DNA of 64,000 nucleotides from Lentisphaerae bacterium ADurb.Bin242. Its GTDB lineage: Bacteria; Verrucomicrobiota; Lentisphaeria; Victivallales; UBA1829. The DNA is taken from the NCBI GenBank assembly GCA_002069785.1, contig MWCA01000007.1, positions 35,519 through 99,518 of the forward strand, in the 5' to 3' direction. The position numbers were made by a program, and so were the translations under genes. Below, one piece after another: positions 1 through 9,118 of this stretch; the stretch's first letter is position 1; each line of letters starts with the position of its first letter. The notes under the pieces were generated by a model. That model saw nothing but the letters and a program-made list of their open reading frames with translations, had not been told where the DNA came from and made no database searches.

Positions 1-429
1 AAGGCGATGGCCGCCTTGATCATCGCCTGCGGCATGGCGGCGTCCGGCGCGAAAGTGGGAATCTTCTTCACCTTCTGGGGTCTGAGCGTGCTGCGGAAGA
101 ATCCCGCTCCGCCGGTGAAAAAACCGCTGATTTCGCGGATGTTCGGGTGGATGCTCCCGAAAGGAGCTTCCAAACTGGCCCTCTCCAAAATGAACATGGG
201 CGGCATGGGAACGCTCATGATGAAGCAGGTCATGGCGCGTGAAAACGTGCTGACGCTTCCGCAGCTTCTGGAACAGGCCCGTCAGCTGGGGGTGAAGTTC
301 GTCGCCTGCGAGATGGCGATGGACGTGATGGGAATCACCCGCGAAGAACTGGTTGAAATCGACGAGGTGGCCGGGGTCGCCAGTTTCGTGGAAATGGCGA
401 AACACAGCAACAACACCTTGTTCATCTGA
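1..429 (+). CDS. DsrE/DsrF/DrsH-like sulfur-carrier family protein (5' truncated by window edge)
   Basis: The frame is open to base 1 (two sense codons, K-A, precede the first ATG at 7), so the N-terminus lies outside the window. The visible 140 residues carry the family's typical sequence: a small-residue strand-helix start (ALIIACGMAASGAKVGIFFTF), then WGLSVLRK, a Gly/Met-rich loop (NMGGMGTLMMKQVM), and a C-terminal half with a cysteine in VACEMAMDVMG. Family members are soluble proteins implicated in persulfide handling and often sit beside rhodanese-like or metal genes. It ends 22 bases before the RND pump and is probably its operon partner. The family call is firm. The substrate is unknown. 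Confidence 0.85.
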   Translation, partial: KAMAALIIACGMAASGAKVGIFFTFWGLSVLRKNPAPPVKKPLISRMFGWMLPKGASKLALSKMNMGGMGTLMMKQVMARENVLTLPQLLEQARQLGVKFVACEMAMDVMGITREELVEIDEVAGVASFVEMAKHSNNTLFI

Positions 430-451
430 CCGGAGAGAGGAAAGAAGAGAG

Positions 452-3400
452 ATGGAGCAATCCTTGATCATGCGCATTGTGCGCCTTTTCCTGTCCGGAC
501 CGCTGTCGGGGATTTTCATCGTCGCGGGGATTATCGCGGGCGTGATTGCGCTCATTGCGACCCCGCGGGAGGAGGACCCGCAGATCATCGTGCCGATGGC
601 GGATGTCGAGGTGGCGTTTCCGGGGCATTCCCCGGCGGAGACCGAACAGCTTGTGACCCGTCCGCTGGAACGGCTCCTGTGGCAGCTCGATGGCGTGGAG
701 CATGTCTACTCCGTGAGCTCGCGCGACGGCGCGGTCGTGACGGTGCGCTTTCACGTCGGGGAAGACCGCGACCGCGCCATGGTCCGGCTTCGCGACAAGA
801 TCGAGGAAAACCGGAACATCGTTCCCCACGGCGTAACCGGCTGGCGCGTGGTTCCAGTAAGCATCAACGACGTCCCGATCGTGACAATCACTCTCTCCTC
901 GAAAAAATATGACTCCGCCCAGCTCCGACGCATGGCGGAGGAGCTGGCGGCCCGGCTGGATTCGATCCCGGACATCTCGCGTTCCGAAATCATCGGCGGG
1001 CTGCCCCGCGTGATCCGAATCGAACCGGTTCTGGAAAACCTCCGCTCGCAGCGGATCAGCCTGCCGGAAATCGGACAGGCCGTCCAGCGTTCCAATGTCT
1101 CCGCCACGATCGGAACCGTGGTCGGCGGCGGCACGGAACGGCTGGTCATGACGGCGCCCGTGCCGATCTCCGCGGAGGAGGTCGGAAAGATCGTCCTCGA
1201 CGCCCGCGAAGGGCGGATCGTCCGGGTGGCAGACGTGGCGAAAGTCTCCGATTCGGTGGAAACGCCTTCCTCGTATGTGCGCCACAACGGCGAGCCCGCG
1301 GTGACCGTCGCGTTCAGCAAGAAGGCGGGTGTCAACGCGGTGCCCCTCGCAAAGAAAATCATCGCCGGGGCGGAAACGGCCAGGGGAACGATCCTTCCGG
1401 CAGATGTTCAGATGACGGTCACACGCGATCAGGGAAAGTCCTCCAACGATCGCGTGAACGGACTCGTGGAAAGCATGTTCTTTGCCATTGTCACGGTGAT
1501 TCTTCTGATCGCCCTGACGATGGGCTGGCGTGAAAGCCTGGTGGTCGGCTTGTCGGTCCCGGTCAGCTTCGCGCTCGCGCTCCTCACCAATTACCTCTTC
1601 GGCTTCACGCTGAACCGCGTGACCCTCTTCGCGCTGATCCTGAGCCTCGGCCTGGTGGTGGACGATCCGATCACCAACGTGGACAACATTCAGCGCCATA
1701 TCCGGCTCGGGAAGAAGTCGCCCGTCCAGGCAACGCTGGACGCCGTTTACGAGGTGCTCCCGCCGGTCATCCTGTCCACCATCACGATCATCATCTCCTT
1801 CACACCGATGTTCTTCATCACCGGCATGATGGGGCCCTACATGGCTCCCATGGCGATCAATGTGCCGCTGACCGTCACCTTCTCGACGGTCTGCGCGCTG
1901 ACGTTTGTTCCCTACATGGCGCTGAAACTCCTGAAGAACCGTGCGGGCGAGCTTCAGAAAACGGCCTCCGTCACGGAAGCGGACGGTGCGCCGGAATGGG
2001 TCTTCAAATTGTACGGCGCGATGATCCGGCCCTTCCTGAACAAACAAAACGCATGGCTCCTGGTGGGGGCAATCGTGCTGATGCTGCTGGCATCGGCGGC
2101 GCTGATGTTCTTCAAGGTCCCTCTCAAGATGCTGCCGTACGACAATCGCGATGAATTCCAGATCGTGCTGAAACTGCCGCCGGGCACCACCGGCGAGACC
2201 ACCGCGAAAGCGGTCATGGACATGGAGGAATTCCTGTCGCGCCAGAATGAAGTCCTCCATTACCAGAGCTATATCGGAACGCCCTCCCCGATCGACTTCA
2301 ACGGACTGGTCCGGCATTACAAGATGCGGACATCGTCCAACAATGCCGACATCCGCGTCAGTCTGGTTCCGAAACAGAAACGCGAAATGCCCTCGCATGA
2401 ACTGACGCTGCGCATCCGCGACGAAGTGGAAAAAATCGCCCGGCGCCATAACGCGGTTGTGAACATCGTCGAAGTCCCGCCGGGCCCGCCCGTGCTGGCG
2501 ACCATGACCGCCGAGGTGTATGCGCGTCCGGACCAGAGCCACGCGGAACTTCAGGCCGGAGCCAAGGCGCTGCAGGACCGTCTGCGCGAAACGGACAGCC
2601 GTCATTTCCGCGAGGTCGACACGCTGAGCGATCCCTCTCCGGAACGCTGGCTCTTTCAGCTCGATCCGGACAAGGCGGCCATTCACGGAATCCGTCAGGA
2701 AGACGTGACGCATTGTCTGGCCGCCGCTGTTTCCGGCAATCACCTGGGAAACCTGCGGGTGGAAGGCGAACGCCAGCCGCTGGAAATCCGTCTGCGCCTG
2801 CCCTATGCCGACCGCAACGACCTGAACCGTCTCGGGGAACTGACACTGAAGGGAACCACGGGTTCGGTTCCGCTGGCCGAACTCGGAAAATTCGTCCGGG
2901 TTCCTCCGGAAATGCCGGTCATGCACAAGAATCTGCGGCCGGTGGTTTTCGTCACGGCTGAAACCGTCGGCCGCGCGCCCAGTAAAATGATCCTCCAGAC
3001 CCAGTTCAAGACGCTCAAAAAAAATCCGCTTCCGGACGGCATCACTGTTGAATGGGCGGGAGAAGGCGAATGGGAAATCACGCTCCGTGTGTTCCGGGAC
3101 CTCGGAATCGCGTTCGGGGTGGCGCTGGGAGGCATTCTCCTGCTGCTGATCGTCCAGACCGGAAGCGTCCGGCTGTCGCTGGTGATGATGTGCGCGATTC
3201 CGCTGACACTGATCGGCATTGCGCCGGGATTCTGGCTGCTGAACGTGCTCGGCGCCGCTACGGCCGGCGGCTATGCCAGCCCGATCTTCTTCACCGCGAC
3301 GGGCATGATCGGAATGATCGCCCTGGGAGGAATCGTGATCCGCAATTCGATCGTTCTGCTCGAGTTCATTCAGGAGAGCGAAGGGCGGGGTATGCCGCTG

Positions 3401-3619
3401 CGGGAGGCGATTTCCATTTCCGGCGCGGTGCGGTTCCGTCCCATCATGCTGACCGCGATCACGACCCTGATGGGCGCGTGGCCGATCACGCTGGACCCGA
3501 TCTTTTCCGGCCTGGCGTGGGCGTTGATCTTCGGCCTGGCGGCCAGCACGCTTTTCACCATGGTGGTGATTCCCGCAATCTATCTGCTGATTTCCGATAC
3601 AAAAGAGGTGGCGAAATGA
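452..3619 (+). CDS. RND efflux transporter, AcrB/HAE-like inner-membrane pump
   Basis: This 1055-aa protein has the usual length and twofold repeat of AcrB-type proton-driven pumps. It has an N-terminal helix (SGPLSGIFIVAGIIAGVIAL), a porter domain, a TM block from about residue 360, a second porter domain and a second TM block from about residue 890. The TM4 segment GLVVDDPITNVDNIQRH (about 400-415) keeps the Asp pair used for proton relay. GIVIRNSIVLLEF near residue 960 is the matching TM10 region. The ATG at 452 was chosen over the longer frame because it follows a purine-rich GGAGAGAGGAAAG ribosome site. The membrane-fusion gene follows with an ATGA overlap. No outer-membrane TolC partner is visible. 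The linked ArsR and ZIP genes suggest metal or toxic-ion export, but the sequence does not fix the substrate. Confidence 0.93.
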   Translation: MEQSLIMRIVRLFLSGPLSGIFIVAGIIAGVIALIATPREEDPQIIVPMADVEVAFPGHSPAETEQLVTRPLERLLWQLDGVEHVYSVSSRDGAVVTVRFHVGEDRDRAMVRLRDKIEENRNIVPHGVTGWRVVPVSINDVPIVTITLSSKKYDSAQLRRMAEELAARLDSIPDISRSEIIGGLPRVIRIEPVLENLRSQRISLPEIGQAVQRSNVSATIGTVVGGGTERLVMTAPVPISAEEVGKIVLDAREGRIVRVADVAKVSDSVETPSSYVRHNGEPAVTVAFSKKAGVNAVPLAKKIIAGAETARGTILPADVQMTVTRDQGKSSNDRVNGLVESMFFAIVTVILLIALTMGWRESLVVGLSVPVSFALALLTNYLFGFTLNRVTLFALILSLGLVVDDPITNVDNIQRHIRLGKKSPVQATLDAVYEVLPPVILSTITIIISFTPMFFITGMMGPYMAPMAINVPLTVTFSTVCALTFVPYMALKLLKNRAGELQKTASVTEADGAPEWVFKLYGAMIRPFLNKQNAWLLVGAIVLMLLASAALMFFKVPLKMLPYDNRDEFQIVLKLPPGTTGETTAKAVMDMEEFLSRQNEVLHYQSYIGTPSPIDFNGLVRHYKMRTSSNNADIRVSLVPKQKREMPSHELTLRIRDEVEKIARRHNAVVNIVEVPPGPPVLATMTAEVYARPDQSHAELQAGAKALQDRLRETDSRHFREVDTLSDPSPERWLFQLDPDKAAIHGIRQEDVTHCLAAAVSGNHLGNLRVEGERQPLEIRLRLPYADRNDLNRLGELTLKGTTGSVPLAELGKFVRVPPEMPVMHKNLRPVVFVTAETVGRAPSKMILQTQFKTLKKNPLPDGITVEWAGEGEWEITLRVFRDLGIAFGVALGGILLLLIVQTGSVRLSLVMMCAIPLTLIGIAPGFWLLNVLGAATAGGYASPIFFTATGMIGMIALGGIVIRNSIVLLEFIQESEGRGMPLREAISISGAVRFRPIMLTAITTLMGAWPITLDPIFSGLAWALIFGLAASTLFTMVVIPAIYLLISDTKEVAK

Positions 3620-4689
3620 AGAAATCCGGATTTATACTGTTTGCTGTTTTCGTGGCGCTTTTCATTCTATGGGCAATGCTTTACCAGGCGGGGATCATTG
3701 GAGCCGGTCCAAAGGTCCCGGCCGGAGAAAAGAACTCTCCGGGAACGACTGAAAAAACGGACTGGAAAACCTTGTCGGCGGTTGAAATTCCCGTCTATTA
3801 TTCCGCCGTGGGGACGATCCGCAGCCGGGAGGAAATCCAGGTGGTCTCGCGCCTCCTTACTGCGCGGGTGGTCGACGTCCGTTTCCGGAGCGGGGAATCC
3901 TTCAAGGAAGGCGAAGTCCTGATCCGTCTGGAAAACAGGGATCTTCAGGCCAAGGTCGACGCGGCCGCGGAAAACCTCAAGGGAGCGGAAAGCCGCCTGG
4001 CCTTCGCGCAGTCGGAATACGACCGGAATTCCAAGCTGGTGGAAACCCGCGCGGTGGCGCAGAGGATCTACGAACAGTCCGTCAGCAGCCTCAACGCGGC
4101 CAGAGCCGAAGTCGCCATGATGAAGCACGAACTCGAAAACGCCCGGACCAACCTGGACTACGCGACCATCCGCGCCCCGTTCAGCGGCATCGTGTCGGAA
4201 CGAAAATGCGATCCGGGCGACCTCGCCACACCGTTGAATCCCCTGATGAAGATTTTCAATCCGGCCAAACTCCAGCTCCACGTGCCGATCCGTGAAAACC
4301 TCTTCCGCCAGGTCCGAATCGGCGACCGCCTGGAGGCACAGGTCGAATCCACCGGAAAAACATTCTCCGCGGAAATCAGGGAGATCATCCCCTCCGTGGA
4401 TCCCGGAAGCCGCACCTTCTTCGTGAACGCCTATCTTTCGGAAAACATTCCCGGGCTGATGCCCGGCATGTTCGCCCGCTGCGAAATTCCGATCGGAAAA
4501 AAGTCGGCTCTGGTCGTCCCGGAAAAGACTTTGATCCGGATCGGCCAGCTCGAATATCTGGATCTCAGGGGACAGGACGGCAGAACCGTCCGTCAACTCG
4601 TCAAAACCGTACCGGCTCCGGGGGGAAACCGCGTGGAAATCGTTTCCGGCGTGAAAACCGGAGACCAATACCGGGAGAACAGACCGTGA
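3616..4689 (+). CDS. RND periplasmic adaptor (membrane-fusion protein, HlyD/AcrA-like)
   Basis: This 357-aa protein starts at the ATG that overlaps the pump stop codon (ATGA). It has one N-terminal membrane anchor (residues about 5-25) and a lipoyl half-motif around residues 60-110. A long coiled coil follows (AAENLKGAESRLAFAQSEYD through HELENARTNLDYATI), then the second lipoyl half RAPFSGIVSERKCDPGDL and a beta-barrel domain (PGLMPGMFARCEIPIG). This is the standard adaptor that links an RND pump to an outer-membrane channel. It also overlaps the next gene (ArsR) by four bases, so pump, adaptor and regulator are translationally coupled. Confidence 0.93.
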   Translation: MKKSGFILFAVFVALFILWAMLYQAGIIGAGPKVPAGEKNSPGTTEKTDWKTLSAVEIPVYYSAVGTIRSREEIQVVSRLLTARVVDVRFRSGESFKEGEVLIRLENRDLQAKVDAAAENLKGAESRLAFAQSEYDRNSKLVETRAVAQRIYEQSVSSLNAARAEVAMMKHELENARTNLDYATIRAPFSGIVSERKCDPGDLATPLNPLMKIFNPAKLQLHVPIRENLFRQVRIGDRLEAQVESTGKTFSAEIREIIPSVDPGSRTFFVNAYLSENIPGLMPGMFARCEIPIGKKSALVVPEKTLIRIGQLEYLDLRGQDGRTVRQLVKTVPAPGGNRVEIVSGVKTGDQYRENRP

Positions 4690-4997
4690 AAAAGGAAACG
4701 TTGCCGGAGGAGTATCTCGCTTCGATGGCGGAAGTCATCAAACTGATCGGACACCCTCAGCGACTGCGGATTCTGGAGTATCTGGACCTCTATGGAGAAA
4801 GCTCCGTGAATGCGATCGTCGAAGGGGTTTCCGGCCAGCAGGGGGCCGTCTCGCAGAACCTGAACAAGCTGCGCGTGGCGGGGATCATCTCCTGCCGCCG
4901 GGACAGCCGCCAGGTCCTGTACAGAATCGCCGCGGAAAACGCCGTGACCATTCTGAACTGCCTTCGTAAAAAGTATCGGATGACTTCCACGCAATAA
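4686..4997 (+). CDS. ArsR/SmtB-family winged-helix repressor
   Basis: This 103-aa protein uses a GTG start that overlaps the adaptor stop (GTGA). It has the ArsR fold: an N-terminal helix, IGHPQRLRILEYLDLYGES, the recognition segment QQGAVSQNLNKLRVAGIISCRRD and a beta-wing RQVLYRI. There is no CxC metal site in the usual alpha-3 position. Only isolated cysteines are seen (SCRRD and NCLRKK), so the inducer cannot be read off. Its place inside the efflux operon suggests autoregulation of pump expression in response to a metal or thiol-reactive signal. Confidence 0.9.
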   Translation: MKKETLPEEYLASMAEVIKLIGHPQRLRILEYLDLYGESSVNAIVEGVSGQQGAVSQNLNKLRVAGIISCRRDSRQVLYRIAAENAVTILNCLRKKYRMTSTQ

Positions 4998-5016
4998 CCG
5001 GAGAGGGAGAACAACG

Positions 5017-5820
5017 ATGGAAATCACAACGAATCAAGTCCTGTGGGGAATGCTGCTGACGCTGCTGGCCGGGCTTTCCACCGGCATCGGAAGCTGTCTG
5101 GCCTTCTTCTCGGACCGTTCGAACACCCGCTTCCTTTCCGTTTCGCTCGGCTTCTCCGGAGGCGTCATGATCTACATTTCGATGGTGGAGCTCCTGGCGT
5201 CTTCCCACGCAAAACTTTCCGCGCTGTACGGACACCGGCCCGGAGCGCTTTATGCCACCGCGGCCTTTTTCGGAGGGATCGGGCTGGCCATGCTGATCGA
5301 CAAGCTGATTCCCCCGTATGAAAACCCGCATGAAGTCCGGAAGGTCGAGGAAATGACCCATCCCCACCACAAGGACCGCCTGATCCGGAGCGGCATTCTG
5401 TTCGCACTGGCGCTGGCCGTCCACAATTTCCCGGAAGGGATGGCCACCTTCATCGCGGCGCTGGACAATCCCATGACCGGCATTTCCATCGCGGTCGCGA
5501 TCGCGATCCACAACATCCCGGAGGGAATTACCGTTTCGGTTCCGGTGTATTTTGCGACCGGGAGCCGGAAAAAAGCGTTCACGATCTCATTCCTCTCCGG
5601 GCTGGCGGAACCGGTCGGAGCCCTCGCCGCATGGCTGTTCCTGATGCCGTTCCTGTCCGAAACCCTGATGACGTTGATTTTCGCGCTGGTGGCCGGAATC
5701 ATGGTATTCATCTCGTTCGACGAACTCCTGCCTCTGGCCGAGGAATACGGCGAGCACCATCTTACCGTCTACGGACTGGTGATCGGGATGCTGGTAATGG
5801 CGCTGGTCCTCGCCATGTGA
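5017..5820 (+). CDS. ZIP-family divalent metal transporter (ZupT-like)
   Basis: This 267-aa polytopic protein, about eight TM segments, has the two hallmark metal-binding helices HNFPEG (about residues 136-141) and HNIPEG (about 165-170). Those are the TM4/TM5 signatures of the ZupT branch. A His-containing cytoplasmic loop (EEMTHPHHKDRL) lies before TM4. ZIP proteins usually import Zn, Fe or Mn. It follows the ArsR gene by 19 bases with a GGAGAGGGAG ribosome site, so it is probably in the same operon as the RND exporter. Pairing import and export genes in one unit is a little unusual and may reflect metal homeostasis or an exporter-direction role. Confidence 0.9.
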   Translation: MEITTNQVLWGMLLTLLAGLSTGIGSCLAFFSDRSNTRFLSVSLGFSGGVMIYISMVELLASSHAKLSALYGHRPGALYATAAFFGGIGLAMLIDKLIPPYENPHEVRKVEEMTHPHHKDRLIRSGILFALALAVHNFPEGMATFIAALDNPMTGISIAVAIAIHNIPEGITVSVPVYFATGSRKKAFTISFLSGLAEPVGALAAWLFLMPFLSETLMTLIFALVAGIMVFISFDELLPLAEEYGEHHLTVYGLVIGMLVMALVLAM

Positions 5821-6003
5821 AAGTTCATTCGATCCTCTTGAACACGTCGGATTTTCCGGATGCCGTCCCTGAGAGAAGCCCGATTTCGAGAGGAACCGGA
5901 GAGCGCATCGACGGTCTGAAAACGGCTTCGTGCGCTTCGCAGCCCCTGAATTCGAACTTTATTTCGGCCGGACACCGTTTTATCTCTTCGTCACTGAGTT
6001 CAG

Positions 6004-8283
6004 CTATTCCTTTTTTACGACGATGACACGGTCGATAAAAACTGCATTCTCCTCTTTCGAGCCTTTCACATAAAGCGGGCCGGCGAATTTCAGGGAAGCG
6101 TACACGTCGCAGATATTTTCCGGGCTGTTCGGATAAGCGCGGGCAAGCGGCATCCAGAAGTCACTTGTCCTGAGCGCATGAAGCGCAACGTCCGCTTTCA
6201 CATCGTAAGTTCCGATCTTGTACAAATGATACTTGCCGTCCTGCGGAAATTCCAGCAATGCCAGTTCGGGACCGCGTTTCCGGACTGCCGAATCGTAAAG
6301 TCCGATAATAAACGGAAGCGTATGCGTCTGGGTTCTTGCGTCAGCCGGTTCTCCCATGCGGACGGCGTGTCCTCCACACGCGGCCGGATCGTCGGTCAGG
6401 ACAATGTTTCTCCTGTTTCTGACGGGTAGATCGATCCAGATGAAATCGGTTATGTTCCTGCCTTCGAATTCCCGCGGAGGCCGGATGTCAAGCCGAAAGA
6501 CCTGGATGCTGTTTTCCACATCGGAGCGCTCTTTTTGATATCGGGGCGCGGCATGATATGCGTATTTTGCGAAAAGAATTCCAAGATTGCGTTCGAGCCG
6601 GGCGATGATTTTCGATTTGGATTTTCCGGCGGCATTGAGTTTCAACCTGGCGTAATCCACCGGTATGCGTTCCATTTGTACATGCTCAAGGGAACGGATG
6701 TCGTTTCCGCAACGTTTTTCAGCTTCGTCCAGCAATCGGTCGGCAGCGTCGAAAAAATCATTGGTCAAATAGCCGATGTGATACGGAGCGGTGAGGGCGA
6801 TGGACTTCTTTTCGTTCCGGACGTTTTTCTCGACCAGCGCCAAATAATCCCGCATCGGTTGGGCGCCCGCTCCGTAGTATCCGTGGAAAAATTCGTCGAG
6901 CAGTGTTTCGCCGTTCTGAAACGGATCCATGGCAAGGCGGCTTGCCAGATAGCCGCGCAAAGCGAAAAACGGAGATCGCTGATATTGCGTTTCAATCAGA
7001 ATTCCGCGCACATTGTTTTCGGCGAAAAAACGCATGTCCGAGAAAAAGCGTTCGGTATTGAAGCACGGATAATGGAAGCCCTTTCCATAGAGAATCCAGT
7101 AGTCCCAGACAAAGATGGTTTTCGCAATTTTGCGCCAGGCGAGAAACGTTTTCCGGAATGCCTCATTTTGAGTTGAAACAATCGAAAAAAGCGTCTCGCT
7201 CGTCCCGCCGTTGAATTCTTTTCCCAGGTTGGCGATTTGAATGATTACATTGTCGAGCGGACGCTCCTTTTCAGGCGGCGGAACGGTGAAGGTATATGCC
7301 ATGGTCATGAGGCTCAGTTCCGGATGAACTTTTTTCAGGCGGGCGGCAAGATCGTTGATGAAGTTGATCGTGAGATCGGTGTAATTGCCGTGTTCCCGGA
7401 CGAATTTCATACATTCCGCGCATTGGCAATACAGATTGTTGTCGTTGCCGGTGACGACATAGATGGACGGCGGGAAATCCGGATTCTTTTTCCGGTCGGC
7501 GGCAATGAATGATTGCAGTTTTTCCCAGATCAGTTCTCTGACTTGCGGCTTCGACAGGCAAAGCTGGCCGGGCCCGGCGTCGCTGACGGCACGCAGAAAA
7601 GAACCGTTCCGCCAGGAAAAGTATTCCGGCTTGTCTTTCGGAAAATCTTTCGAGTAAGCGTAAAACGTATGGCAGAATCCGGGCGAACCGAACTCAAATC
7701 CGCCGCCGTGCCGGTTGGTTTTTACCCGATCGTTGTTTCGGCTCCGGGCCAGAAACGCGCCATAGTCGCCCTCCTTCGGACCGGGTCCGCCGCGCATAAC
7801 ATAACGCTGTTCCATAAAGGGTTTGCCCCGCAAAAAGAGTTTCGGATCCGGCTCCGCGGTTTGAGTTTCAGGCACAATAGTGGTGTCGGGCGCCAAAAAA
7901 CGAACTCCATATTGCTTCTCTAAAAACTCATAGACGCCATACAGCGTTCCGCGCGGCCTGCCCCCGGTGATCACGACCGATTTACCGACTGTTTTGACAA
8001 GCCATTCTTCCCGTCCGAATGAATTCGAAGTCAGATTGTTTTCAGCGGCAAACGCCGTGTGCCCCACATAAAACGCATCGGACGCTCCTTTTTCCGATTC
8101 GTCGCGGATTGGGAAAGTGCGCCCCGTCGCCTTTTCCAGAAACGTTTTCAATTCCATTGCCGCCGTCAATTCGGACGGAATTGCATTTTTTCGGTTTACG
8201 ACAATTTCAGCAAGTGCCGGAACATCTCCGGAAACGCCGGACGCAAGAAAAAAAAGCGAAAGAAAAAGAAAAGTTGTTTTCAT
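6004..8283 (-). CDS. Secreted DUF4838 protein (glycoside-hydrolase-like, alpha-glucuronidase/GH20-type N-terminus)
   Basis: This 759-aa protein starts with a signal peptide (MKTTFLFLSLFFLASGVSG). The ATG at 8283 was chosen because AGGA lies about ten bases upstream. An N-terminal domain follows with the GxxRGTLYGVYEFLEKQYGV segment (about residues 105-125) seen in GH20 and GH67 N-terminal domains. The DUF4838 core carries the conserved cysteine cluster YCQCAECM (about 285-292). The C-terminal part is probably a beta-sandwich. The family is common in Lentisphaerota and Bacteroidota polysaccharide-use loci, and its substrate is not established. It lies 16 bases after the pseudopilin stop, last in a LacI-pseudopilin-DUF4838 operon. 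Two further paralogues occur at 39042 and 41342. Confidence 0.85.
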   Translation of the reverse strand: MKTTFLFLSLFFLASGVSGDVPALAEIVVNRKNAIPSELTAAMELKTFLEKATGRTFPIRDESEKGASDAFYVGHTAFAAENNLTSNSFGREEWLVKTVGKSVVITGGRPRGTLYGVYEFLEKQYGVRFLAPDTTIVPETQTAEPDPKLFLRGKPFMEQRYVMRGGPGPKEGDYGAFLARSRNNDRVKTNRHGGGFEFGSPGFCHTFYAYSKDFPKDKPEYFSWRNGSFLRAVSDAGPGQLCLSKPQVRELIWEKLQSFIAADRKKNPDFPPSIYVVTGNDNNLYCQCAECMKFVREHGNYTDLTINFINDLAARLKKVHPELSLMTMAYTFTVPPPEKERPLDNVIIQIANLGKEFNGGTSETLFSIVSTQNEAFRKTFLAWRKIAKTIFVWDYWILYGKGFHYPCFNTERFFSDMRFFAENNVRGILIETQYQRSPFFALRGYLASRLAMDPFQNGETLLDEFFHGYYGAGAQPMRDYLALVEKNVRNEKKSIALTAPYHIGYLTNDFFDAADRLLDEAEKRCGNDIRSLEHVQMERIPVDYARLKLNAAGKSKSKIIARLERNLGILFAKYAYHAAPRYQKERSDVENSIQVFRLDIRPPREFEGRNITDFIWIDLPVRNRRNIVLTDDPAACGGHAVRMGEPADARTQTHTLPFIIGLYDSAVRKRGPELALLEFPQDGKYHLYKIGTYDVKADVALHALRTSDFWMPLARAYPNSPENICDVYASLKFAGPLYVKGSKEENAVFIDRVIVVKKE

Positions 8284-8299
8284 TGCTCGATTCATCCTG

Positions 8300-9106
8300 T
8301 TATTGGTTGCCGAAAACCACATTTTTGAAAATATACGCATCGAATTTGTAGGGAGCCCCGGCATTCTGCCGTTTGTAAATCAGTTCCGGCCCCGTTATCG
8401 GCGCTGCATGACCGTCGATGAATGCGAAATTGCCGTTTTTGTTATGCCTGATTCCCGGAAGGGCGGTAGCCATATTGCTCGAATTATTCTGATCCAGCAC
8501 GGAATACTCAACATCCTTGGATTGATTGTTTTGCCATGAGTCGCCCAGAAGAATCAGATTTTCCGTTTTGAACCCGTCGTCGAAAACAGCCGCAATCGAA
8601 AAATCATTGTTGTCCGGCCAGACGCTGAGCAGAATTTTGTTCCCCCTGATCCGGATGCATTTACGCGCATCCTGCCCGATGGAACGGCATCCGTAACTCC
8701 TGACGTAGCTAATCGTGTCATACGAAACCGCCGGACAGCTCGCATACGCGGGACACGGTTTGTCAGATGCCGCCGGCAGATAACGGTTGGCCGTAAGAAC
8801 CTGATGCCACGCATATTGATTGACGGCAACCGATGTCGTCCGGCGCGTCCACGGATATGTCTCCGCAAAATCATTGAAATACATTGTCATGCCGAGGATG
8901 CACTGTTTCAAATTGCTCGTGCATTGAATCGCTTTGGCTTTGAGCCTCGCGGCGTTCAGCGCCGGCAGGAGCATTCCCGCCAGAATCGCGATGACCGCTA
9001 TAACAATCAGGAGTTCGATAAGTGTGAATTTTACTGTCCATGCAAACCGGGATATCCGGTTTACCGCCATCGTCCGGCAGGTTTTTTTTGGATGTGCCAT
9101 TTTCAT
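8300..9106 (-). CDS. Type II secretion-type pseudopilin, H-X9-DG family
   Basis: This 268-aa protein has a long leader of about 26 residues and then the prepilin core [19 protein letters not shown], with the methylated Phe and the Glu at +5. The residue before the Phe is Lys, not the usual Gly. The C-terminus has RHNKNGNFAFIDGH, a full H-X9-DG motif typical of PVC-superphylum pseudopilins. A GAGGAG ribosome site sits eight bases before the ATG. It is flanked closely by the LacI gene (12-base gap) and the DUF4838 gene (16-base gap), so the three genes form one operon. Its partner machinery is not in the window. Confidence 0.9.
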   Translation of the reverse strand: MKMAHPKKTCRTMAVNRISRFAWTVKFTLIELLIVIAVIAILAGMLLPALNAARLKAKAIQCTSNLKQCILGMTMYFNDFAETYPWTRRTTSVAVNQYAWHQVLTANRYLPAASDKPCPAYASCPAVSYDTISYVRSYGCRSIGQDARKCIRIRGNKILLSVWPDNNDFSIAAVFDDGFKTENLILLGDSWQNNQSKDVEYSVLDQNNSSNMATALPGIRHNKNGNFAFIDGHAAPITGPELIYKRQNAGAPYKFDAYIFKNVVFGNQ

Positions 9107-9118
9107 TGTACAGTCTCC

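Noticed and set aside
422..2926. 834-codon open frame on the minus strand
   Set aside because: It is antisense to the RND pump, His/Arg/Asp-rich and without domain pattern. It is a by-product of GC-rich codon use.
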